Source: Prevotellamassilia sp.
GTDB taxonomy: Bacteria; Bacteroidota; Bacteroidia; Bacteroidales; Bacteroidaceae
DNA: 11,438 nt
Assembly: GCA_009775705.1 (NCBI GenBank)
Contig: VSQE01000077.1
Coordinates: 1-11,438 of the forward strand
Reading direction: 5' to 3'
Shown here: piece by piece, positions 1 to 7,403 of the stretch
How the letters are laid out: each line of letters opens with the position of its first letter
Numbering within the stretch: position 1 is the stretch's first letter
The notes under the pieces: model-generated
Database searches by the model: none
Told to the model about the DNA's origin: nothing
What the model saw: only the letters and a program-made list of their open reading frames with translations
Program-made: the position numbers and the translations under genes

Positions 1-27
1 CCTATGTATTTTTCACGTTTAGTATCG

Positions 28-54
28 AAAAAAAGCCGCTAAATCGCGGCTTTT
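28..54. terminator. Intrinsic terminator, stronger on the minus strand
   Basis: AAAAGCCGC (31-39) and GCGGCTTTT (46-54) form a nine-pair stem around a six-base loop. Read on the minus strand the stem is followed by seven T (A28-A34 on the plus strand, partly shared with the stem). Read on the plus strand only four T follow. It may end a gene arriving from the left, and it lies directly downstream of the leftward promoter at 79-110. Confidence 0.7.
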
Positions 55-78
55 CAGGGTACTTCTACTTTGCTGGCG

Positions 79-110
79 CAAATATACGATATTTTGGAGC
101 GAAAAGCAAA
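79..110 (-). promoter_or_regulatory. Leftward Bacteroidales-type housekeeping promoter
   Basis: On the minus strand, TTTG (107-110) is followed after exactly 20 bases by TATATTTG (79-86). This matches the Bacteroides -33 TTTG and -7 TAnnTTTG elements with the usual 19-21 base spacing. It is the best promoter match in the window. Transcription would start at about 72-74 and run leftward, straight into the terminator at 28-54. No start codon for a leftward gene is visible before the window ends. Confidence 0.55.
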
Positions 111-285
111 TGCCCTTTAGCATTCGTTTACATTTGGGCCGGAATGTTCGTATGGCCTATCGATGCTAAACGTGAAATGCCGTAATAGCTTATTGGTTAT
201 AAATGCGAAATGGAATTTTAGCAGAAAAATTTGTATAAGTCGTTGCGATACGGGAAGCCGGAACTTTCGCAAGGCATGGAATAAA

Positions 286-322
286 CAACGGGGCCCGGAC
301 ATTATTTTGCCGGGCCCCGTTG
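286..322 (-). terminator. Terminator of the efflux operon
   Basis: A perfect 13-bp GC-rich inverted repeat (286-298 with 310-322) with an 11-base loop lies 10 bases past the stop codon of the LpxA-like gene. On the minus strand it is followed by the T-rich stretch TTTATT. It is a convincing intrinsic terminator for the leftward operon. On the plus strand no T run follows directly. Confidence 0.8.
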
Positions 323-332
323 GGATGAATCT

Positions 333-1121
333 TTACTTTTCCTCTTTGATGTGGCGGACAATGCCATGTTTGGAATCTTTGATGAAAGCTATGATGTTTT
401 TGATTTCATCGCTCATCGGAATCTGTTCTCTGATCTTGATGATAGCGTCTTCAAGGCTGAAATTGCCGGTATAGATAAGTCGGTATGTGTTGACTATGTG
501 TCGGAGGATGCGTTCGGTGACTCCGAGATGTTTCAATACGACTGCGTTGATACCGTGGTAGCTGGCAGGATTCCCTCCCATAATGATGTAGGGAGGCACA
601 TCCTTTTGGACTCGGCAGCCACTTTGGATAAGCGAGTAGCGTCCGATATGGACATCCTGCTGTACGACAACACCGCTGGATTGGATGGAGCAGTCGTCTA
701 TCTCGCAATTTCCGGCTATGCTCACTCCGATACCGATGATGCAGTTGTCGTGAATCAGAACATCGTGACAGATGTGTACCTTGTCCATCAGGAAGTTTCC
801 GTTACCGATAGTCGTGGTTTTGCTTTCGTCTATACTGCCTGCAATAACCACATTTTCACGGATGCGGTTATTGTTGCCAATGGTCACGTGGGTTTTTTGC
901 CCTTCCACATAATGGAAATCCTGCGGAGTAGCTCCGATGACGGCATTCTGATACACAATATTATTGTGGCCCATGACGGTTCCTTCGAGGATGCTTGCAT
1001 GAGGCATAATGACACAATTGTCACCGATTACTACATTCTTGTCGATATAGGCAAAGGGCTTGATCTCAACGTTTTCGCCCAGTTTGGCACTTGGGTCTAC
1101 ATAAGCTAAGGGACTGATCAT
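333..1121 (-). CDS. LpxA-family acyltransferase (divergent LpxA paralogue)
   Basis: This 262-residue cytoplasmic protein resembles acyl-ACP:UDP-N-acetylglucosamine O-acyltransferase (LpxA, E. coli 262 residues), the first enzyme of lipid A synthesis. Residues 1-190 are left-handed beta-helix hexapeptide repeats (for example VVIGDNCVI); residues 195-262 form the helical C-terminal domain. The signature HICHD keeps the equivalents of E. coli His122 and the catalytic base His125 (here H116 and H119), and DVPPY, PQD and N192 (Asn198) are kept. By hand alignment, however, Lys76 is H70, His99 is A94, His144 is N138, His160 is Q154 and Arg204 is H199. Bacteroides species normally carry a canonical lpxA beside lpxD and lpxC-fabZ, so this is probably a second copy with a changed substrate. 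It is the last gene of the efflux operon, 20 bases after the outer-membrane gene. Family membership is firm; UDP-GlcNAc acylation is not. Confidence 0.85.
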   Translation of the reverse strand: MISPLAYVDPSAKLGENVEIKPFAYIDKNVVIGDNCVIMPHASILEGTVMGHNNIVYQNAVIGATPQDFHYVEGQKTHVTIGNNNRIRENVVIAGSIDESKTTTIGNGNFLMDKVHICHDVLIHDNCIIGIGVSIAGNCEIDDCSIQSSGVVVQQDVHIGRYSLIQSGCRVQKDVPPYIIMGGNPASYHGINAVVLKHLGVTERILRHIVNTYRLIYTGNFSLEDAIIKIREQIPMSDEIKNIIAFIKDSKHGIVRHIKEEK

Positions 1122-1141
1122 AATAGTATGTGTTTAAGGTT

Positions 1142-2529
1142 TTAATCTCTTCCTCCGCCGAGTGCCTTGTAGAGGTCTATGGCAGCTTGGATTTTGCTGT
1201 ATTTGTCATTGATCAGGGACAGCTGGGCGTTGAGCAGGCTTTGCTGGGCGGTCAGTGTCTCAAGGTATGTTGTTGAGGTACTGTACTGGAACAGTTCTTG
1301 TGTTTCAGTGACAGCCTTTTCAAGTACCGATACTTCCTTTTCACGCTGCTGTTGCTGGAGTGTGGCGGTCTGATAGGTGCTCAGAGCATTGCTTACTTCC
1401 TGGCCGGCTGTAAGGAGTGTGTTTCGGAAATCAATCTCGGCAGTTTCTGCTTCGAGCTTGGAAATTTTGAGATTGGCTCTCAGTTTCCCGTTGGCGAATA
1501 TAGGCTGCACCAGTGAACCGATTGCTGAAGCAATGAATTTTGCCGGATTGATGACGGCGGAACCTGCACTGTTGGTCCATCCGGCTGTTCCGCTCAGGGT
1601 GAGGTTCGGATAGAATGAAGAGCGGGCTATGTTTACGCCGTAGAATTTATCGGCAAGATTGAGTTCTGCCAGTTTCACGTCAGGACGGTATGAGAGCAGT
1701 TGCATGGGAATTCCAGCCGATAGTTTTGCGGGGAATGCGTTTGCGTTGAATTTGTTTCTCTCAATGCTGTGAGGATTTTCCATAAGTAGGATGCTGAGAG
1801 CGTTTTCCGCTGTTCTGATGCTGTTTTCCAACTGGGGAACAGAGGCTTGCAGTTCATAGTAGTTTGCTTTTGTCTGGGAGACAGCTGCAATTGTGACCAT
1901 GGCAGCTTCGTGCATGGCTTCCATGGCTTCGACATTCTTTTTCCATAGGCTTATGGTTGAGCGTGTGGTGCTGAGCTGTTCGTCCAGCATTTGCAGGGTG
2001 AAGTACAAGTTGGCTACTCCGGCAATGATGGCTGTTTGTGTGGCTTGTCGGGCCGCTTTGGTCTGAAGTACACCGACTTCGGCTTGTTTGCGGCTGTTGC
2101 GTAGCGAACCCCATGATCCCAGGTTCCATTGTGCGGAAAGGGGTAGGGTATAGGTCTGTGTGGCCTTCATACGGTCAAATGATGCAACTGTTCCCTGCGG
2201 TGCAAAGGTTAGGGAGGGCAGATAGGAAAGGCGGGCAACTGACAATCCGGCTTGTGCCTTCTGTATGTTAACTCGGCTTTCTGCATATCGGCATTGTTGG
2301 TAAGGGCTTTCTCTATCAGGCTTTGCAGACGGGCATCCGTGAAGACTTCCCGCCAGGGCATGGTGCCGAAGTTCAGTGTGTCGGTCTCGGACAGTGCGGT
2401 ATTGCCGGCAATGGTGTCGCGGTATAGGCCGTCAAGAGGCAATTCTGCCGGACGCTCGTAGCTTTTGTAGAGGTTGCAGCTTGCAAGAAGAGCGGAGCAT
2501 CCTATTATATATATCAAGTGTTTCTTCAT
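1142..2529 (-). pseudogene. OprM/NodT-family outer-membrane efflux lipoprotein, split by a one-base deletion
   Basis: This is the outer-membrane channel of the tripartite pump. The start at 2529 gives a lipoprotein signal peptide ending in LLASC (Cys18), then the mature N-terminus and the motif PWREVFTDARLQSLIEKAL. After residue 87 (ending KAEL, near base 2268) the reading frame breaks and the first frame stops at 2209. The other frame continues as NIQKAQAGLSVARLSYLPSL and runs without a stop to 1142, including the alpha-helical barrel repeats and the QSLLNAQLSLINDKY region near the C-terminus. Restoring one A in the coding strand (TTAAC to TTAAAC) gives one continuous protein of about 462 residues, the usual length for this family. 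A translation start inside the second frame would give no signal peptide, so it would be useless. The break may be a true mutation or a sequencing or assembly error. The gene lies 73 bases after the pump gene. Confidence 0.85.
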
Positions 2530-2551
2530 GTTTTGTCTGGTTTGAAGAGTT

Positions 2552-2583
2552 GGTGGAGCGGCGTGTGGAAGAGCCGCTCCACC
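2552..2583 (-). repeat. Intercistronic stem-loop between pump and channel genes
   Basis: GGTGGAGCGGC (2552-2562) and its perfect reverse complement (2573-2583) enclose a ten-base loop in the 73-base gap. No T run follows on the minus strand, so it is unlikely to be a full terminator. An mRNA processing or stabilising hairpin, setting the ratio of pump to channel, is a reasonable inference. Confidence 0.6.
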
Positions 2584-2602
2584 GGCTATATATTACATAT
2601 TG

Positions 2603-5600
2603 TTATTTGGAATATTGCTTGATGTCGGCTTCGGCATCGGAATTGTCAATATCTTCCCATCTCATAGGTGTGAATTTCTCTTGCAGATACTGGAATATCA
2701 CAAAGAGAGAGGGAACGATGAATATCTGACAGATCATACCGATGAGCATACCTCCGATGGCGGTTGTTCCGAGCGAGCGGTTACCGTTGGCTCCTACTCC
2801 GAATGCAAACATCAGAGGAAGCAGACCGATGATCATGGCCAATGAGGTCATGAGGATAGGACGTAGACGTGCTCCTGCACCGAGAACGGAAGCCCACGTG
2901 ATGCTCATGCCCATTTTTCGGCGGTCGAGCGCGAACTCTACAATCAGAATGGCGTTCTTGGCAAGAAGACCGATCAGCATGATGAGGGCGATCTGTACAT
3001 AAATATTGTTTTGCGCTGTTCCGAAGACGGGTATCAGGTTGTTCAGTCCGCCCATGGCCTGGATGAAGATGAACGAACCTGCCAGTCCAAACGGAACGGA
3101 AAGCAATACGGCGAAAGGCAGAAGATAGCTTTCGTACTGGGCTGCCAGCAACAGATAAATGAAGACGAAGCAGAGCAGGAAGACGATGGCGGTGGTATTT
3201 CCGCTTGTTTTCTGTTCCTCGCGTGTGATGCCGGAGAACTCATAGCTGTATCCCTGAGGTAACGACTGGGCCGCAACTTCCTCGATGGCTTTGATTGCCT
3301 CTCCCGAGGTCACTCCGCTGGCGGGGTTACCGTTGATGGCAATGGAGGTGAACATGTTGAAGCGGTTGATATTGTCCGGTCCCATCGAAGGAGTGAGTGT
3401 TATGAACTCAGTGATGGGGGCCATTTCTCCCTTGTTGTTCCGAACCTTTATTTTATATAGGGATTCGTAGTTGGAGCGCTCGCTTTGTGCGGACTGGATC
3501 ATGACACGGTATAACTTTCCGAAGCGGTTGAAGTTGGACGAATAGAGACCTCCGTAATAGCCCTGCAAAGTGGTCAGAATGTCGGAGGGGGAAAGTCCCG
3601 CACGTTTACACTTGGCCGGATCTATGTCGATAAGATATTCAGGGAAATTGGTGTTGAAGGTGGTTTGTGCCGATTGTATCTCCGGACGTTTCGTCAACTC
3701 AGCGATGAAATCATTGGATACTTCCTGGAATTTCGACAATTCTCCACCGGTACGGTCCTGAAGGTTCAGGGTGAAACCGTTGGTGGCACCATAGCCTGTA
3801 ATCATAGGAGGCTGGAAGAAGAGTACCTGGGCGTCTTTGAATATTTTCTGTGATTGCAGGTAAAGATTGGCGAATACCACGGTGGAACTTTCGGTCAGAG
3901 AGTTACGTTCTTCCCAGTTCTTGAGCTTCACGATGAATGATCCGTAACTCGGTCCCTGACCTCCGATAAAAGAGTATCCTGAAATCATTGTGCTACTCTC
4001 TACGATCGGAGAAGATTGCACCAGACTGTCAACTTGCCTCAGTACATATTCCGTACGGTCTTGAGACGTTCCGGGAGGTAAGGTTACAACGCCCATGATC
4101 GTTCCCGTGTCTTCATCCGGAACCATTGCCGTAGGAGTGGTGTTCATCAGGAGAACCAGTCCCACAATGCTGGCTGCGACCAGAAGTATGGAAAGTACCG
4201 GACGCTGGATGAAGCGTACCACTCCATTTTTGTATTTTTTCAGGATACGGTCATACGAGGCATTGAAAGCGGTGTGGAACCTGTCAAGAAAACTTTGTTT
4301 CTTCTTGTCCCCCGAATGGGGTTTCAGGAAAATAGCACAGAGGGCGGGAGACAGGGTAAGGGCATTCAGTGCGGAGAATCCGATGGCAATGGCCATGGTC
4401 AGACCGAATTGGCGGTAGAATGTTCCGGCAGTTCCAGACATGAAGCTAACCGGAATGAATACTGCCATCATGACGAGTGTGATCGAGACAATGGCACTGC
4501 CCAGTTCGCTCATGGCATCGATGGAGGCTTTGCGTGCCGATGTGTACCCCATGTCGAGTTTGGCGTGTACACCTTCTACAACCACGATGGCATCGTCCAC
4601 AACGATCGCAATGGCGAGCACCATGGCCGAGAGAGTCAGAAGGTTAAGGGAGAAACCGATGAGGTAAAGAACAAAGAATGTTCCGATCAAGGCTACCGGA
4701 ATGGCGATTGTAGGGATCAGCGTGGAGCGGAAGTCCTGCAAGAAGATGTATACCACGATAAACACAAGGATGAAGGCCTCGATGAGTGTCTTGATCACCT
4801 CGTGGATGGAAGCGAAAAGGAAGTCGTTGGCATTCTGGGCGATGTTGATTTCCATGCCGTTGGGCAAGTCTTCCTTGCACTTTTCAAGAAGAACTTCGAT
4901 GTCTTTGATAATCTGAGTGGCGTTGGAACCGGCGGTCTGGAACACAATACAGGAGACGGCTTTGTGGCCGTTGACCTTGCCGCCCCATGCGTAGGATTCG
5001 CGGCCCATCTCAACGGTGGCAACATCTTTGAGGCGGATGATGTTTCCGTCTTCAGTGGACTTGATCACCATATTTTCAAACTCCGTGGGATCTTTCAGAC
5101 GGCCTTTGTAGCGAAGAGTGTACTGGAACGTCTGTCCTTCGCGTTCTCCGATATTACCCGGGGCGGCTTCGATATTCTGTTCGGCCAGAATGCCGGAAAT
5201 ATCGCTGGGGACGAGTTTGTATTCTGCCATTTTCTCGGGCTGTAGCCAGATACGCATGGAGTAACTTCCGCCCATGACCATCGCGTCTCCCACACCGGCT
5301 ACACGCTGAACTTGCGGGATGATGTTGATTTTCGCGTAGTTCTCAATGAACTCGGGAGTGTACTGGTCTTTGATGTCGGAAATGGAGAAAATCAGGAGCA
5401 TTGAACTCTGGCGCTTTTGCGTGATGACGCCGACGCGGGTAACTTCGACAGGAAGAAGACCTTGTGCCTTGGATACGCGGTTCTGCACGTTTACGGCTGC
5501 CATGTCCGGATCGGTTCCCTGTTTGAAAGTGATAGTCACACTACCGGCACCGGTGTTTGTGGCTTGTGAGGACATATAGTCCATGTTCTCTACACCGTTG

Positions 5601-5809
5601 ATTTGCTCTTCGAGCGGTGCGATCACGGAATTGAGCACGGTCTGTGCGTTCGCACCGGTATAAGTGGTGCTTACCTGAATGGTTGGTGGTGCGATGTCTG
5701 GGTATTGCGTGATTGGGAGTGAAACCAGTCCCAGACAGCCCAATATGACGATCAGAATAGAGATTACGGTCGAGAGTACCGGACGGTTAATAAATCTGTC
5801 TAAATTCAT
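2603..5809 (-). CDS. RND efflux pump, HAE1 family (AcrB/MexB-like), inner-membrane subunit
   Basis: This is the proton-driven inner-membrane subunit of a tripartite exporter for drugs, bile salts or other amphiphiles. At 1068 residues it has the family's usual length. The N-terminus MNLDRFINRPVLSTVISILI starts with the first membrane helix. The two large periplasmic loops span about 32-335 and 557-870, each followed by a cluster of membrane helices. The proton-relay residues are all present: Asp405-Asp406 in VVDDAIVVVEGV, Lys951 in LLAKNAILIVEFA, and Arg981/Arg983 in ARLRPILMTSLA. NGVENMDYMSSQATNTG and the G-rich loop GGQGPSYGSF are typical of the family. Nothing is truncated. The gene follows the adaptor gene by 84 bases and precedes the channel gene. 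The substrate cannot be read from the sequence. Bacteroides genomes carry many such pumps (BmeB type), and I cannot say which orthologue this is. Confidence 0.96.
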   Translation of the reverse strand: MNLDRFINRPVLSTVISILIVILGCLGLVSLPITQYPDIAPPTIQVSTTYTGANAQTVLNSVIAPLEEQINGVENMDYMSSQATNTGAGSVTITFKQGTDPDMAAVNVQNRVSKAQGLLPVEVTRVGVITQKRQSSMLLIFSISDIKDQYTPEFIENYAKINIIPQVQRVAGVGDAMVMGGSYSMRIWLQPEKMAEYKLVPSDISGILAEQNIEAAPGNIGEREGQTFQYTLRYKGRLKDPTEFENMVIKSTEDGNIIRLKDVATVEMGRESYAWGGKVNGHKAVSCIVFQTAGSNATQIIKDIEVLLEKCKEDLPNGMEINIAQNANDFLFASIHEVIKTLIEAFILVFIVVYIFLQDFRSTLIPTIAIPVALIGTFFVLYLIGFSLNLLTLSAMVLAIAIVVDDAIVVVEGVHAKLDMGYTSARKASIDAMSELGSAIVSITLVMMAVFIPVSFMSGTAGTFYRQFGLTMAIAIGFSALNALTLSPALCAIFLKPHSGDKKKQSFLDRFHTAFNASYDRILKKYKNGVVRFIQRPVLSILLVAASIVGLVLLMNTTPTAMVPDEDTGTIMGVVTLPPGTSQDRTEYVLRQVDSLVQSSPIVESSTMISGYSFIGGQGPSYGSFIVKLKNWEERNSLTESSTVVFANLYLQSQKIFKDAQVLFFQPPMITGYGATNGFTLNLQDRTGGELSKFQEVSNDFIAELTKRPEIQSAQTTFNTNFPEYLIDIDPAKCKRAGLSPSDILTTLQGYYGGLYSSNFNRFGKLYRVMIQSAQSERSNYESLYKIKVRNNKGEMAPITEFITLTPSMGPDNINRFNMFTSIAINGNPASGVTSGEAIKAIEEVAAQSLPQGYSYEFSGITREEQKTSGNTTAIVFLLCFVFIYLLLAAQYESYLLPFAVLLSVPFGLAGSFIFIQAMGGLNNLIPVFGTAQNNIYVQIALIMLIGLLAKNAILIVEFALDRRKMGMSITWASVLGAGARLRPILMTSLAMIIGLLPLMFAFGVGANGNRSLGTTAIGGMLIGMICQIFIVPSLFVIFQYLQEKFTPMRWEDIDNSDAEADIKQYSK

Positions 5810-5852
5810 TTTGCTTGTTGCATTTATATTGGTTGACTGTTTCTGTGGTGCG

Positions 5853-5871
5853 CGGGGCCGGTAGGGCCCCG
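5853..5871 (-). repeat. GC-rich stem-loop between adaptor and pump genes
   Basis: CGGGGCC (5853-5859) pairs with GGCCCCG (5865-5871) around a five-base loop; GCG and CGC just outside (with one unpaired T) can extend it. No T run follows on the minus strand. It shares the CGGGGCC core with the operon terminator at 286-322 and sits in the 84-base gap, so a role in mRNA processing or stability is plausible. Confidence 0.55.
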
Positions 5872-5893
5872 TCGCATTGGTTGTGGAACAGGA

Positions 5894-7066
5894 TTATTCT
5901 TCGTTGGGAAGTTTTCCGTCCTTCATGTGCTGGCGTGCCTTGGCCTGTTTTTCCGCTACTTTCTCCGGAGATATCGGAGTGATTTCCATTCCGTTTTTCA
6001 GTTTGCTTACGCCTTCTATAACGATGCGGTCACCGGCCTTTACGCCAGAAGTCACAAGGTAGTCTTTGCCATCATTTTGGGGCAATACGGTAATTTCCGA
6101 ATTCTTGATTTTGTTGTCTGCGCCTACTATATAGACGAATTTCTTGTCCTGAATCTCGTATGTGGCTTTCTGAGGAATGAGGATGGCATTTTTCTCATGA
6201 GTTGGAATCAGGATAGAGCCTGTACCGCCGCTTCGCAGCAACAGACCGGTGTTGTCGAAGGTGGCCCGCATCTGTACGGAACCCGTATTACGGTCGATGA
6301 CTCCCGAAATGGCGCTGATGTCACCCGTCTGGCCGAATTCCTTGCCGTCTGCTAAAATGAGTTTCACGGCCGGCATCTGGGCGATGGCCTCTTTGATGCC
6401 TCCCTTTTCACGTGTGAGGCCAAGCAGTTGTTTTTCCGTCATCGAAAAATAAACATACATCTTGGAGATGTTGGAGACTGTGGTAAGGGGTTGCGTGGTG
6501 CTGGCACTGACAAGGCTTCCGACACGGAAAGGAATTTCGCCGACAACACCTTCTGACGGGCTGGATATGGTGCAGAATCTCAACTGGTCTTTGGCATTTG
6601 TCAGTTGAGCCTGTGCGGCTGCGAGTTGTGCTTTCAATCCCTCCAGGGAGTTGACGGCCATGTCGTAATCATATTTGGAGATGATGCCTTTTTCGTGTAG
6701 CATCTTTTTATTGGCAACAGTCAGTTCTTGTGTGGCAATGCTGGATTTCGTTACATTGATCTGTGCTTCGGCAGCTTTTACTGCGGCCTGGTATTGAGTG
6801 CGGTCTATTTCAAAGAGCGGCTGTCCGGCACGTACAAATGCACCTTCGTCTACGAGCAGACGTGTGATGTGGCCGGAAACTTTTGAACGGATTTCTATAT
6901 CCTGCTGTCCTTTGATAATGGCGGGATAGGATGTGTTCAGTTCTGTTTCGGAAGTCTTGACCGTCATGACGGCATAATCGTTTCCGGCTGATGGCATGGC
7001 ATTTTTCTTGCTGCATCCGCTGAGGATCAATGCGGCACTCAGCATCACGATAGTTGATTTCTTCAT
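5894..7066 (-). CDS. RND periplasmic adaptor (membrane fusion) lipoprotein
   Basis: This 390-residue protein is of the AcrA/MexA type and links the inner-membrane pump to the outer-membrane channel. The signal peptide ends in the lipobox LILSGC with Cys18, so it should be a lipid-anchored periplasmic protein. Two half-lipoyl segments lie at about 57-88 (RSKVSGHITRLLVDEGAFV) and 163-195 (CTISSPSEGVVGEIPF). They flank an alpha-helical coiled-coil hairpin rich in Ala and Gln (about 92-160). The beta-barrel domain (about 200-290) and membrane-proximal domain (about 290-370) follow, with a charged tail. It is the first gene of the operon, and a -7 element lies 47 bases upstream of its start. No regulator gene of the TetR or AraC type accompanies it in this window. 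Confidence in the family is high; the exported substrate is unknown. Confidence 0.95.
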   Translation of the reverse strand: MKKSTIVMLSAALILSGCSKKNAMPSAGNDYAVMTVKTSETELNTSYPAIIKGQQDIEIRSKVSGHITRLLVDEGAFVRAGQPLFEIDRTQYQAAVKAAEAQINVTKSSIATQELTVANKKMLHEKGIISKYDYDMAVNSLEGLKAQLAAAQAQLTNAKDQLRFCTISSPSEGVVGEIPFRVGSLVSASTTQPLTTVSNISKMYVYFSMTEKQLLGLTREKGGIKEAIAQMPAVKLILADGKEFGQTGDISAISGVIDRNTGSVQMRATFDNTGLLLRSGGTGSILIPTHEKNAILIPQKATYEIQDKKFVYIVGADNKIKNSEITVLPQNDGKDYLVTSGVKAGDRIVIEGVSKLKNGMEITPISPEKVAEKQAKARQHMKDGKLPNEE

Positions 7067-7112
7067 TGTGTATCTAATATTTATAGTGTTATTGTTTCCA
7101 GTTTACGCGGTG

Positions 7113-7120
7113 CAAAGATA
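7113..7120 (-). promoter_or_regulatory. -7 promoter element of the efflux operon
   Basis: The minus strand reads TATCTTTG here, an exact match to the Bacteroides -7 consensus TAnnTTTG. A transcription start near 7105-7108 would leave a leader of about 40 bases before the adaptor start codon. No exact TTTG lies 19-21 bases upstream; only TTTTATC is found around 7141-7147, so the -33 element is weak. Confidence 0.55.
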
Positions 7121-7233
7121 CTTCAAAAAACTTAAATCGCGATAAAAGTTTTCTTTCTAACCGCTTTAAATTAGTCTTTTTTAGTAAAAAACGTATGGAC
7201 GTACAATTTCTTCGGCGAAGCAGATAGATATAG

Positions 7234-7268
7234 GGCTGACTTTTAGTTATGACACTAAAAGTTTAGCC
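7234..7268. promoter_or_regulatory. Long imperfect palindrome, candidate operator
   Basis: CTTTTAGT (7240-7247) and ACTAAAAG (7254-7261) are perfect inverted arms around six bases. GGCT (7234-7237) and AGCC (7265-7268) extend the symmetry with a small asymmetry between. It lies about 115 bases upstream of the efflux -7 element and has no T run on either side, so a protein-binding site is more likely than a terminator. No regulator gene is visible to pair it with. Confidence 0.35.
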
Positions 7269-7338
7269 ATGGAATATAGATGTTCTTTTAACGGTCCTCG
7301 TTTTCATAAGGCCGGGAAGACCGGGATATAGAAACGTT

Positions 7339-7358
7339 TTCCATTTATCTAAATGGAA
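7339..7358 (-). repeat. Hairpin downstream of trmD
   Basis: TTCCATTT (7339-7346) and AAATGGAA (7351-7358) form an 8-bp perfect stem with a four-base loop, 45 bases past the trmD stop codon. The stem is AT-rich and is followed on the minus strand by AAAACGTTTC, not a T tract. It may be a weak terminator or a 3' end processing signal for trmD. Confidence 0.35.
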
Positions 7359-7403
7359 GTCTACATGTTTCGGAATATCAATTCAGTAGACGTGCGGCGG
7401 AGA

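Larger units (their letters stand above)
11..177. repeat. 18-bp inverted repeat bracketing 131 bp (candidate invertible or MITE-like unit)
   Basis: The left arm (11-28) reads TTTCACGTTTAGTATCGA. The right arm (160-177) is its reverse complement at 17 of 18 positions; the mismatch pairs T23 with G165, which would be a G-U wobble in RNA. The arms enclose 131 bp containing a leftward consensus promoter and an intrinsic terminator. A match this long is very unlikely by chance within a few hundred bases. I see no target-site duplication and no recombinase gene nearby. It could be an invertible segment, a small MITE-like element or a long-range RNA stem; the sequence alone does not decide. Confidence 0.55.
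1..332. other. Left intergenic region without a convincing gene
   Basis: No open frame here looks like a real protein. The small frames present run through terminators or overlap the neighbouring gene antisense. The region holds an intrinsic terminator (28-54), a leftward promoter (79-110), an 18-bp inverted repeat (11-28 with 160-177) and the terminator of the efflux operon (286-322). Bases 178-285 show nothing I can interpret. The gene beyond the left edge is not visible. Confidence 0.6.
7067..7403. other. Intergenic region upstream of the efflux operon
   Basis: No gene is seen in these 337 bases. From left to right they hold the probable operon -7 element (7113-7120), a short odd-centred palindrome CTTCGGCGAAG (7210-7220), a long imperfect palindrome (7234-7268) and an 8-bp hairpin (7339-7358) followed by an overlapping six-base inverted repeat (7359-7364 with 7386-7391). 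The last two lie just downstream of trmD. The base composition is visibly AT-richer than the flanking genes. Confidence 0.6.

Noticed and set aside
117..474. Short open frames on both strands in the left intergenic region
   Set aside because: They run through the operon terminator at 286-322 or into the LpxA-like gene, and have no recognisable features or start signals.
351..1109. A 252-codon open frame on the plus strand
   Set aside because: It lies antisense to the LpxA-like gene, which has clear family motifs, and its translation resembles no protein family I know.
2209..2290. Programmed -1 ribosomal frameshift in the channel gene
   Set aside because: The junction GAGTTAACATA has no slippery heptamer of the X XXY YYZ type, and channel proteins of this family are not known to need frameshifting. 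A deletion or sequence error is simpler.
4274..5245. A 323-codon open frame on the plus strand
   Set aside because: It is fully antisense to the RND pump gene and its odd composition (rich in His, Asp and Gly) is what a shadow frame of that gene would give.
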